Source: Deltaproteobacteria bacterium
GTDB taxonomy: Bacteria > Desulfobacterota > Desulfuromonadia > Desulfuromonadales > Geopsychrobacteraceae
Assembly (NCBI GenBank): GCA_024276935.1
Contig: JAJRWH010000005.1
Span: 45,593 to 109,592 of the forward strand
Direction: 5' to 3'
Length of the DNA stretch: 64,000 nt
Positions 1 to 8,366 of this stretch are shown piece by piece. Numbering within the stretch: the stretch's first letter is position 1; the number at the start of each line of letters is the position of its first letter. Made by a program: the position numbers and the translations under genes. The notes beneath the pieces are model-generated. The model had not been told where the DNA came from and made no database searches. It saw only the letters and a list, made by a program, of their open reading frames with translations.

Positions 1-701
1 GTTATCTGTGAACCAACCAGATAGGGCTGTTTGCCCAGCAAGCCTTCAAGCCAGTCCAATGAGTCAAACAGATCCCGGCAGGCCCGTTCATAGGCCAGCT
101 GACTGGTCGCAAAACCGGCGCGATAGACACCGTTATTGATTTCTGTATAGACACGCTCATTTATGGCATCAATGGCGGCACGGCTTTCGGCCGGGTAATA
201 ATCGGCCTGATTTGCACTGAAATGATTGAAGGCCGAGTTGAACATACGAATGATCTCGCTCGATTCGTTGCTGACAATGGTCTGTTGTTCCATATCCCAC
301 AAAACCGGCACCGAAACCCGGCCCGTATATTGCGGATCAGCCCGTTGATAGAGCTGATACAGCAAACGAATCTGTGGTGTCGGGCTGGCCAGAGCACTTT
401 TTTCGCTCAACTCCCAGCCATTTTTCAGCATCAACGCCTCGACAACGGTAATCCCTACAACCTTCTGCAACCCTTTTAAAACACGAAAAACCAGAGCCCT
501 GTGTGCCCAGGGGCAAGCCAGAGAAACATAGAGATGATAACGGCCCGACGCCGCGGCAAACCCTCCCTCACCGGTCGGACCAGGTAAACCATCCGGCGTC
601 ACCCAGTTGCGAAAACTTGACTCCTTACGCACAAATTCGCCGTCATTCTTTTCTGTGTCATACCACTGGTCCTGCCAGTGTCCATCTACGAGAAGTCCCA
701 T
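1..701 (-). CDS. Glutathionyl-hydroquinone reductase / Ecm4-YqjG family (partial, runs off left edge)
   Basis: Reverse-strand translation from ATG at 701: MGLLVDGHWQDQWYDTEKNDGEFVRKESSFRNWVTPDG...GRYHLYVSLACPWAHRAL..., with the SLACPWAHR signature of the family. Open to the window edge, so missing from the ORF track. Confidence 0.88.
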   Translation of the reverse strand, partial: MGLLVDGHWQDQWYDTEKNDGEFVRKESSFRNWVTPDGLPGPTGEGGFAAASGRYHLYVSLACPWAHRALVFRVLKGLQKVVGITVVEALMLKNGWELSEKSALASPTPQIRLLYQLYQRADPQYTGRVSVPVLWDMEQQTIVSNESSEIIRMFNSAFNHFSANQADYYPAESRAAIDAINERVYTEINNGVYRAGFATSQLAYERACRDLFDSLDWLEGLLGKQPYLVGSQI

Positions 702-855
702 AATGACCTCGGGTTCGCGTCAGAGAAACAATCTGTTTCCAAAAATGGAAGAGCTTTCCTGCAGAATAGCACAGCAGCCTTGACCCGTGCTCGGTCATGC
801 CAGGGGATGGTCGGTCATAAACTAAAACCAGCCGGACAAGAATATTCTCAGGCAC

Positions 856-893
856 AAAAAAAGAGGCAACGCAAACTGCGTAACCTCTTTTTT
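856..893 (-). terminator. Intrinsic terminator downstream of tRNA-Val
   Basis: Minus strand AAAAAAGAGGTTACGC-AGTTT-GCGTTGCCTCTTTTTTT: stem-loop followed by a T-run. Confidence 0.75.
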
Positions 894-895
894 AC

Positions 896-970
896 TGGTG
901 GGCGTTACTGGGATTGAACCAGTGACCCTTGCCGTGTGAAGGCAATGCTCTCCCGCTGAGCTAAACGCCC
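896..970 (-). tRNA. tRNA-Val (anticodon CAC), CCA encoded
   Basis: GGGCGTTTAGCTCAGCGGGAGAGCATTGCCTTCACACGGCAAGGGTCACTGGTTCAATCCCAGTAACGCCCACCA folds as a cloverleaf; anticodon loop TTCACAC. Confidence 0.95.
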
Positions 971-1054
971 GTAAATTGGATGGCCTTTATAACAACAACA
1001 CCTGCGACTGTCAACAAATCCCCGCCCCTCAGGAACAAGACCATTTGCTCACCA

Positions 1055-1471
1055 TCAACGATCCAGACACATCACCCGGACCTCGGCTTCTGCGTGGAGA
1101 ACGCCATCAATTTCAATACGTGATGCAACCTTGTGCAGACGGCGGCGAGTCTCGACAATCTGCCCCTTCAGGTCAACAGTGGCATCAACCGGCACCGGTT
1201 TGCGGTAACGAACATTGATCTCGGCAGTGACAAACTGCTCTCCAAGGCTGCGGCAAGCGTAAATGGCAACTTCATCAAGCAAGGTCGCGAGAATGCCTCC
1301 GTGAATAACCCCCTGCCACCCCTGAAAGCGCTGATCAAGAAGAACACGGCTGGTTGCGGTCTGGTTGGTGCTGTCAACCTCCAGCTGAATCTGGAGACCT
1401 GCGGTATTATCACAACCGCAAACAAAACAACCCCGATCGGCCTCTACCTGCAAATTGTCTGTTTCAGTCAT
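1055..1471 (-). CDS. PaaI-family hotdog thioesterase
   Basis: 138 aa; C-x-C-D-N N-terminal motif and hotdog-like HGGILATLLDEV. Confidence 0.8.
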   Translation of the reverse strand: MTETDNLQVEADRGCFVCGCDNTAGLQIQLEVDSTNQTATSRVLLDQRFQGWQGVIHGGILATLLDEVAIYACRSLGEQFVTAEINVRYRKPVPVDATVDLKGQIVETRRRLHKVASRIEIDGVLHAEAEVRVMCLDR

Positions 1472-2807
1472 GATTTAAACGACCGACTCCGGCATATTCA
1501 AAACCGGCCTCACGAATCAACTTCGGATCATACTGATTGCGACCATCGATAATGACCTGCTGTTTCATCAGGCGCTTCATGGCCTCGAGGTCCGGGTTGC
1601 GAAAAGGCTTCCATTCAGTGACCAGAAGCATCGCATCAACCCCCTGCAAAGCATCATACTGGTGACTGGTCAGAACCAGTGAACCCTCCTCAAACCAGGT
1701 GGCTGGCAATTCATGACGGGCCGTTTCCATCGCAATGGGGTCGTAAGCCAAAACACGTGCTCCGGCTTCAAATAGCTCTGCCAAAAGAACCTGCGAGGGT
1801 GCCTCGCGCATATCATCGGTGCCTGGCTTGAAGGAAAGACCCCAGAGACCAAAGGTCTTTCCGCGAAGATCTTCACCAAAACGATCCTTGACCCGGGCAG
1901 CAATCCAGCCTTTTTGTTTATCGTTGCGCAATTCAACGGCCTTGAGTAAACCGGCATTGAAATCAACGTTGTCCGCCATGCGAATCAGCGCCTGGACATC
2001 TTTGGGGAAACAGGAGCCACCGTATCCGCACCCGGGATAGATAAACGACATCCCGATCCGCGAATCAGATCCGATCCCCTTACGGACATTTTCAACATCA
2101 ACCCCAAGTTTTTCACACAGGTTGGCTATTTCATTGATAAAACTGATCTTGGTGGCCAGCATCGAATTGGCAGCGTATTTTGTCATCTCCGCATCGCGAA
2201 CGCCCATAAAAAGAGTTCGTTCGTGATTGCGGTTAAAGGGCGCGTAGAGTTGCCGCATCAGCTCGCGGGCCTTATCGCTGTCGCTCCCGATAACCACACG
2301 GTCCGGCTTCATAAAATCTTCGATTGCCGCGCCCTCTTTAAGAAATTCAGGATTGCTGACCACGTCAAAATCGACCTCGACTCCACGTTTATCCAGTTGG
2401 TCCTGAATTGTCTTGCGGACCAGTTCGGCAGTTCCAACCGGGACCGTCGATTTATCAACAATAACCGCATATTGCTGTAATAATCCGCCGATTTCATGCG
2501 CCACAGCCTGAACATATTTAAGATCGGCTGATCCATCTTCACCCGGAGGGGTTCCCACCGCAATGAAGAAGACTTCGCAGCGCTCCATTGCGTCGGCGAG
2601 CGAGGTCGTAAAACGCAGGCGGCCCTGTTCTGCATTGCGCAACACCAATGGATCAAGGCCCGGTTCGTAAATGGGCAATTTGCCCTGTTTCAACCCTTCA
2701 ACCTTGTCCGCATCGACATCAACGCAGACAACACGATTGCCCATCTCGGCAAAACAGGTTCCGGTAACAAGACCGACATAGCCAGTTCCGACGACTGTCA
2801 GATTCAT
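1464..2807 (-). CDS. ugd: UDP-glucose 6-dehydrogenase
   Basis: 447 aa; MNLTVVGTGYVGLVTGTCFAEMGN and catalytic GCGYGGSCFPKDVQAL. Confidence 0.95.
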   Translation of the reverse strand: MNLTVVGTGYVGLVTGTCFAEMGNRVVCVDVDADKVEGLKQGKLPIYEPGLDPLVLRNAEQGRLRFTTSLADAMERCEVFFIAVGTPPGEDGSADLKYVQAVAHEIGGLLQQYAVIVDKSTVPVGTAELVRKTIQDQLDKRGVEVDFDVVSNPEFLKEGAAIEDFMKPDRVVIGSDSDKARELMRQLYAPFNRNHERTLFMGVRDAEMTKYAANSMLATKISFINEIANLCEKLGVDVENVRKGIGSDSRIGMSFIYPGCGYGGSCFPKDVQALIRMADNVDFNAGLLKAVELRNDKQKGWIAARVKDRFGEDLRGKTFGLWGLSFKPGTDDMREAPSQVLLAELFEAGARVLAYDPIAMETARHELPATWFEEGSLVLTSHQYDALQGVDAMLLVTEWKPFRNPDLEAMKRLMKQQVIIDGRNQYDPKLIREAGFEYAGVGRLNHD

Positions 2808-2877
2808 TCTTTTTCCCCTTGCTGATTGATCATAATCGACTGTTCAGAATTTAATCCAAATTGAATCAAGTTGAAAC

Positions 2878-2910
2878 AAAAAAAGGACTCGGCGTACATG
2901 CCAAGCCCTT
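2878..2910 (-). terminator. Intrinsic terminator downstream of tRNA-Arg
   Basis: Minus strand AAGGGCTTGGC-ATGTAC-GCCGAGTCCTTTTTTT. Confidence 0.65.
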
Positions 2911-2917
2911 GAATTGA

Positions 2918-2994
2918 TGGCGACCCCGGGGCGATTCGAACGCCCGGCCTACTGCTTAGGAGGCAGTTGCTCTATCCAGCTGAGCTACGGGGTC
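2918..2994 (-). tRNA. tRNA-Arg (anticodon CCT), CCA encoded
   Basis: GACCCCGTAGCTCAGCTGGATAGAGCAACTGCCTCCTAAGCAGTAGGCCGGGCGTTCGAATCGCCCCGGGGTCGCCA; loop CTCCTAA. Confidence 0.95.
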
Positions 2995-3100
2995 TCGACG
3001 TTGGGGTTATACAGGATCAACCATAAAAAGACAAGAGATCGGACCTCAGGCGCAGGACAACTGACCCCGACAGCTGACAAAGATTCAAACCTGTTGCAGG

Positions 3101-3616
3101 TTAAAACTTGAGCAGACTGTAAACTTTTCCATCAGGCAGCTTTTCACGCCCATTCAAAAACTCCAGTTCGGCCATAAAGGCGCATTCATGGATTTCGGCA
3201 CCACATTGGCTGACAAGTTCAACAACTGCAGCCATTGTTCCGCCCGTCGCGAGCAAGTCATCGGCAACAATAACGCGGTCCCCTTCGCCAAACGCATCTT
3301 CATGAATTTCAAGCGAATCTGTCCCGTACTCCAGTTCATAACTGATGCTACGGGTTTTATAGGGCAGTTTACCCGGCTTTCGAACCAGGGTGATTCCGGT
3401 CCCCAGTTTATAGGCCAGAGCCGACCCCAAAATGAAACCACGGGCTTCGATCCCTACAATCTGATCAATTTTCTCTCCGACATAACGATGTGCCAGCAGA
3501 TCGATCATCCGATGAAAACTACGTGCATCAGACAGCAGGGTTGTAATGTCCTTGAAGACAATTCCCTTTTTAGGGAAATCAGGGATATCCCGAATAATTT
3601 CTTTCAGCTTGTCCAT
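3101..3616 (-). CDS. apt: Adenine phosphoribosyltransferase
   Basis: [32 protein letters not shown] loop [14 protein letters not shown]. Start trimmed to the MDKLK methionine. Confidence 0.95.
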   Translation of the reverse strand: MDKLKEIIRDIPDFPKKGIVFKDITTLLSDARSFHRMIDLLAHRYVGEKIDQIVGIEARGFILGSALAYKLGTGITLVRKPGKLPYKTRSISYELEYGTDSLEIHEDAFGEGDRVIVADDLLATGGTMAAVVELVSQCGAEIHECAFMAELEFLNGREKLPDGKVYSLLKF

Positions 3617-3655
3617 GTGGGGGTCACTCCATCCAGTCAATGACAGGTTAAAGGT

Positions 3656-4636
3656 TCAGTCCTCATCCGCCAGGGATGACATTTTTTCCGCCAGAACCTT
3701 GCGCAATTTTGTCAAACTCTTCGCTTCGATCTGACGAATTCTTTCTCGGGTTACACCAAATTGCTGACCGATTGTATCCAGGGTCTGTGGTTCACGGTCA
3801 TTCAACCCGAAGCGCAGGGCCAGGATTTCGCGCTCGGTCTCCGACAGATCGTCCATCCACTCAAGAACCTGGCTGAAACGATCCAGATCCTGAATAATGG
3901 CTTCGGGATCGACTGCAGACTTGTCTTCAATCGTATCAATCAGACTGTAGTCATTGTTTTCACCCATCGGATGTTCAATTGAATAGGTTTTTTTGACCAG
4001 AACCTGCATCCGCCGCACATATTTTTCGTCGCACCCCATGGCATCGGCAATCTCGGTGCGTGTGGGCTCGCGTTTCAGACGCTGGGTCAGTTCACGACTT
4101 ATTTTGACCAGTTTGTTGATATCATCCGCAACATGAACCGGCAGACGGATGGTCCGGCTCTGATTGACCAGGGCCCGCTCAATTGACTGTCGTACCCACC
4201 AGGTTGCATAGGTAGAAAAACGGCATCCCTTGCTGACCTTGAAGCGCTCAACCGCCTTGATCAGGCCCATGTTTCCTTCTTCAATCAGATCGAGAAAGGG
4301 CAAACCCCGATTCATGTAGCGTTTGGCAATTTTGACGACAAGGCGCAAATTGGATTCGATCATCCGATCCCTGGCGGCCATATCGCCTTCGGCAATCAGA
4401 TCAGCGAGGTCACGCTCATCCTGAGCCGTCAACAAGGTTCCTTTTTGAATTTCTTTCAGGTAGAGCTTGATTGCGTCAGCTGAGTGTTCAGTGTCTTCAT
4501 CAATACGCTCTTTGACCGCTACCGGACTTTTCTTGGGTTGGGGCTGAATGACCGCAAACCCCTCGAACCCCTCATCTTCTGAAGTATGACCCGTCGCATC
4601 ACCATTTTCAAAATCTGCCAGATACTCGTCCATCAT
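3656..4636 (-). CDS. rpoS: RNA polymerase sigma factor RpoS-like
   Basis: 326 aa sigma-70 group; RFSTYATWWVRQSIERA, C-terminal VTRERIRQIEAKSLTKLR; downstream of surE-pcm-nlpD as in the classical rpoS locus. Confidence 0.92.
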   Translation of the reverse strand: MMDEYLADFENGDATGHTSEDEGFEGFAVIQPQPKKSPVAVKERIDEDTEHSADAIKLYLKEIQKGTLLTAQDERDLADLIAEGDMAARDRMIESNLRLVVKIAKRYMNRGLPFLDLIEEGNMGLIKAVERFKVSKGCRFSTYATWWVRQSIERALVNQSRTIRLPVHVADDINKLVKISRELTQRLKREPTRTEIADAMGCDEKYVRRMQVLVKKTYSIEHPMGENNDYSLIDTIEDKSAVDPEAIIQDLDRFSQVLEWMDDLSETEREILALRFGLNDREPQTLDTIGQQFGVTRERIRQIEAKSLTKLRKVLAEKMSSLADED

Positions 4637-4717
4637 CTCTCCCCGGTCTCTTCTGCCAAGCTGGAAATTTAATCATTAAAAAGCTCTACAGATCGCAGTC
4701 TAGAAGATTAGTCCTTT

Positions 4718-5524
4718 TCAAGGCAAGTACAAAATGGGATCCACTGCTTTCTTACCAACCCGCACCTCAAAATGCAATCGGCCACTCCCGCCCGAAGGTG
4801 GCCGCCCTGAACTGGCGATCCGCTCACCCTGGCTGACAAACTGGCCTTGTTTGACATAGTTTCGGCTGTTGAAACCATAGACCGTAAAAACGTCATTTTC
4901 ATGCTGCAGAATCATCAAATGGCCAAATCCCTGCACGCCATCACCACTGTAGATCACCTTGCCGGCAGCAGCAGCCCGGACCTTGCTTCCCTCGCGGGCT
5001 GCGATTTCAACCCCCTTGCCTCCTCCGCCCTGACTTCTTTCCCCAAAAGAGCGCAGGATTTTTCCCCGCAGGGGCCATTGCAACTTAATGACAATGCGTG
5101 ACCTGGCGGACGTTGAGGTTCTTTTTACAACCTTTTTGGGCGGAGTTTTTTTCGAGATTTTTACCCGGGCAGGCTTGCGAACAGGTTTTGGTTTTGCTGG
5201 CGTGGATCTGGATGCAGAGACAGTGCTGGAGCGTTTTGTCCCATAACCTGGAACAGTCGGTGGAACATACCGGGTGCGCGTGGCTCCGGGAATAAAAATA
5301 CGTGTACCAACACGCAATTGGGTCGGATTGGGAATTCCGTTGATTCGGGCGAGATAAGCTTCATCGACATCATAGGTCTTACTGATGCGATAAAGGGTTT
5401 GACCGGGTTTTACTGAATGATAGACCCCCTGCCGAACACAACCGGTCAGCAGCACGAAAATCAACAGGATCAGAAAACTGTTGGTCTTTAACCGTTGCTG
5501 AGTCGTAAAACCGATTATCTTCAT
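4718..5524 (-). CDS. nlpD: NlpD-like lipoprotein: LysM plus M23 peptidase domain
   Basis: Lipobox LLTGC, LysM YHSVKPGQTLYRISKTYDV, M23-like C-terminus GGSGRLHFEVRVGKKAVDPILYLP. Start placed at internal ATG 5524. Confidence 0.88.
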   Translation of the reverse strand: MKIIGFTTQQRLKTNSFLILLIFVLLTGCVRQGVYHSVKPGQTLYRISKTYDVDEAYLARINGIPNPTQLRVGTRIFIPGATRTRYVPPTVPGYGTKRSSTVSASRSTPAKPKPVRKPARVKISKKTPPKKVVKRTSTSARSRIVIKLQWPLRGKILRSFGERSQGGGGKGVEIAAREGSKVRAAAAGKVIYSGDGVQGFGHLMILQHENDVFTVYGFNSRNYVKQGQFVSQGERIASSGRPPSGGSGRLHFEVRVGKKAVDPILYLP

Positions 5525-5567
5525 AACCCCTCTTGCAAGCCTCGAATCCGTTCCGTTTAGACAGCGT

Positions 5568-6869
5568 TTACTGAGTATGCAGAAAAAATTTCCAGAAGAC
5601 CAGTGCAACAACCAGCAAAATCAGGACAACCAGTGTCAGCAGATTAAAATAACGTTCAATAAATGCCCGGGCACGATCACCATAACGCCGCAGGAGCCAG
5701 GCCACCAGATAAAAACGCAAGGATCGACTCACCAGTGACGCCAGAATAAAGATCGGCAGATTGATTTTAAACACACCGGCAGCAATGGTAAAAACCTTGT
5801 AGGGAATCGGAGTAAACCCGGCGGCAAAAACTGTCCAGAAATCATAGCGCACAAAGAGATCACCGACCTGCTGAAACAGGGCCGGTGTAAACCCCGGGAT
5901 ATAGGTAAAAAACCAGTCAGCAACCAAAGTCCAGAGGCCATAACCGATGGCGTAGCCAAGAATACCACCACAGGTCGACCCCAGTGCTGCGGCAAAGGCA
6001 TAACGCAAGGCATTCTGTGGACGAGCAAGACTTAAGGCAATCAGTAAAACATCCGGTGGAATCGGAAAAAATGAGGCCTCGGCAAAAGCCAGAACAACCA
6101 GCGCCGGAACCGCATAAGGGGTCTCGGCCCAGGACAGGACCCAATCATAAATACGCTTGATGCGCGACGTTCCCTCTTCCCCGGGCGACACCGAAACTCT
6201 CCCATTGTCAGATCCCATTGTTGGCCCAACCTTTTCACCAATCAAGGGAACAAAACGACAATCCATCAATTCTTCACGGCTGAAACGACCATCTTCGGTT
6301 CGAGTCAGGCGAAGCAACACCTGCCTGTCCTGAGGTCCGACCGGTACAATCAATGCGGCACCAACGGCGAGCTGGTCAAGGAACTCGGTCGGTACATCAG
6401 GAGCCCCGGCAGTGACAATAATCCCGTCAAAGGGAGCCTGGTCGAGCCAGCCGATCGTACCATCACCGACCTTGAGATTTACATTGGTCAGACTCAGCTG
6501 ATCGAAAATTCGTCTGGCGCGACCGGCCAGGCTGGCAATCCGTTCAATGGTGTAAACCCGACTGACCAGATGAGAAAGTATCGCGGTCTGATAACCCGAG
6601 CCGGTTCCTATTTCAAGAATACGTTCCTGGCCCTGCAACCCCAGTGCAGCCGTCATTGACGCAACCATGAATGGCTGTGAAATTGTCTGTTTTTCACCAA
6701 TCGGCAAGGAGGCATCAGAATAGGCATGTGGACGCAGACCCTCATCAACAAACAGATGCCGGGGGGTTTTCAACATGGCGTCCAAAACCGATTGATCCGT
6801 AATATTGCGGCGCATGATCTGGTTCTCTACCATCCGGCGACGCGCTACAGCATAATCCATAAAATTCAA
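5568..6869 (-). CDS. pcm: Fusion: protein-L-isoaspartate O-methyltransferase (N-term) plus YqaA/DedA-like membrane domain (C-term)
   Basis: 433 aa single ORF; RILEIGTGSGYQTAILSHL (Pcm SAM motif), then multi-TM segment ALVVLAFAEASFFPIPPDVLLIALSLARP...FAAGFTPIPYKVFTIAAG. Confidence 0.85.
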   Translation of the reverse strand: MNFMDYAVARRRMVENQIMRRNITDQSVLDAMLKTPRHLFVDEGLRPHAYSDASLPIGEKQTISQPFMVASMTAALGLQGQERILEIGTGSGYQTAILSHLVSRVYTIERIASLAGRARRIFDQLSLTNVNLKVGDGTIGWLDQAPFDGIIVTAGAPDVPTEFLDQLAVGAALIVPVGPQDRQVLLRLTRTEDGRFSREELMDCRFVPLIGEKVGPTMGSDNGRVSVSPGEEGTSRIKRIYDWVLSWAETPYAVPALVVLAFAEASFFPIPPDVLLIALSLARPQNALRYAFAAALGSTCGGILGYAIGYGLWTLVADWFFTYIPGFTPALFQQVGDLFVRYDFWTVFAAGFTPIPYKVFTIAAGVFKINLPIFILASLVSRSLRFYLVAWLLRRYGDRARAFIERYFNLLTLVVLILLVVALVFWKFFLHTQ

Positions 6870-7621
6870 TCCAACGAAAGGGAAAGATTCCAGTCTGCCA
6901 TTTTTTCAAGCGCGGCTTCACTGGTTAAACTGGTTCGCAAGGGGGTTATCGAAACCCGACTTGCAGCAACAGCATTACAATCACTGCCGGGGATATCTTC
7001 AAAACCGGTCAAACCTCCACCAATCCAGTAATAACTGCGGCCACGTGGATCTGTTTTGTGAACAATTCCCTCGCCATAATGACGCTTCCCCTGCCGCGTC
7101 AGACTGATACCCTGAATCGGTCCTGAAGGGATATTGACGTTGAGAAAGACGCCAGAGGGTAACCCGGCAACCAGCACATACCGCACCAGATAATCGACAA
7201 CATCCGCGGCCCGCGCCAGATCCTCAACCGAAAAATCACGGGCATCCAGTGAAAACGCAATCGCCGGAAAACCCATCAGCGCAGCTTCAAGAGCCGCGCA
7301 AACTGTCCCCGAACAGGTGATATCGTCACCAAGATTTGCCCCCCGATTGATACCCGAAACGACCAGACGCGGCTTTCCGGCAACCAGACCATGGACACCA
7401 AGGTTCACACAATCGGTCGGTGTTCCATCCACCGCAAAAACGTCGGGGCGGATCTCATCAGCCCGCAGGGGTGCATCAAGGGTCAGTGCATGGCCAATGG
7501 CACTGCGGTTTCGGTCTGGAGCCACAACAACCACTGGCTCAAACCCGGCAACAGTATCAACCAGAGCTGCAAGGCCGGGTGAATGAATGCCGTCATCATT
7601 GGTCGCCAGAACAAAACTCAC
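6866..7621 (-). CDS. surE: 5'-nucleotidase SurE
   Basis: [18 protein letters not shown]...[17 protein letters not shown]; stop/start overlap with pcm. Confidence 0.96.
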   Translation of the reverse strand: MSFVLATNDDGIHSPGLAALVDTVAGFEPVVVVAPDRNRSAIGHALTLDAPLRADEIRPDVFAVDGTPTDCVNLGVHGLVAGKPRLVVSGINRGANLGDDITCSGTVCAALEAALMGFPAIAFSLDARDFSVEDLARAADVVDYLVRYVLVAGLPSGVFLNVNIPSGPIQGISLTRQGKRHYGEGIVHKTDPRGRSYYWIGGGLTGFEDIPGSDCNAVAASRVSITPLRTSLTSEAALEKMADWNLSLSLD

Positions 7622-7974
7622 CTGTCCGCCTTTTCAATATCCTGTTGCAGGCGATCACGCAGACGGCGCAGACGCTCTATCACTGAGTCCAGATTGATGG
7701 TCTTATGCTGATTGTCACAAGAAGCAGCAGGTTTCTGCTTCAATTGCTGGCGGGCACCACTGACAGTAAAGCCCTGCTGATAAAGTAATGTCTTTATCAG
7801 CAGGGCCTGTTCGATATCTTCACGCCGATAAAGCCGCTGATTGGTGCGGCTTTTTACCGGTTTCAATGTGCTGAATTCTGTTTCCCAATATCGCAGGACA
7901 TGTGGCTTGACTCCGACGATATCGGCAACTTCACCAATTTTAAAGAAAATTTTGTCCGGTATTATACTTGCCAC
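7618..7974 (-). CDS. MerR-family transcriptional regulator
   Basis: [49 protein letters not shown]; next to ihfA. Confidence 0.88.
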   Translation of the reverse strand: MASIIPDKIFFKIGEVADIVGVKPHVLRYWETEFSTLKPVKSRTNQRLYRREDIEQALLIKTLLYQQGFTVSGARQQLKQKPAASCDNQHKTINLDSVIERLRRLRDRLQQDIEKADR

Positions 7975-7989
7975 CGCAACCGCGCAACC

Positions 7990-8268
7990 CTAGTTCGCGT
8001 TGATCGCAGCCTTGAGAACCTGACTTGGTTTAAACGTCAGAATTCGGCGGGCCGAGATTTCGATTTCATTCCCCGTTTGCGGATTACGTCCACGACGCGA
8101 CGCTTTTTCCTTAACGACAAAGTTACCAAAACCGGCAATCTTGATCTTTTCACCCTCTTCAAGGGTTTCTTTCATCAGATCAAAGACCAGCTCAACAATT
8201 GCCGCCGATTCTTTTTTGGAAAAACCGGTTGCCAGGTACACACTCTCTATCAGATCAGCCTTTGTCAT
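7990..8268 (-). CDS. ihfA: Integration host factor alpha
   Basis: MTKADLIESVYLATGFSKKESA...GRNPQTGNEIEISARRILTFKPSQVLK; follows pheT. Confidence 0.92.
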   Translation of the reverse strand: MTKADLIESVYLATGFSKKESAAIVELVFDLMKETLEEGEKIKIAGFGNFVVKEKASRRGRNPQTGNEIEISARRILTFKPSQVLKAAINAN

Positions 8269-8366
8269 GTTCCCTCCTGCGATCCAGTGGCAGGTCTGCA
8301 TTATGACTACTATCTACTTGATATTTCAGGTTTTATATCACAGGGCCAAAAACACCGCAACACCTT

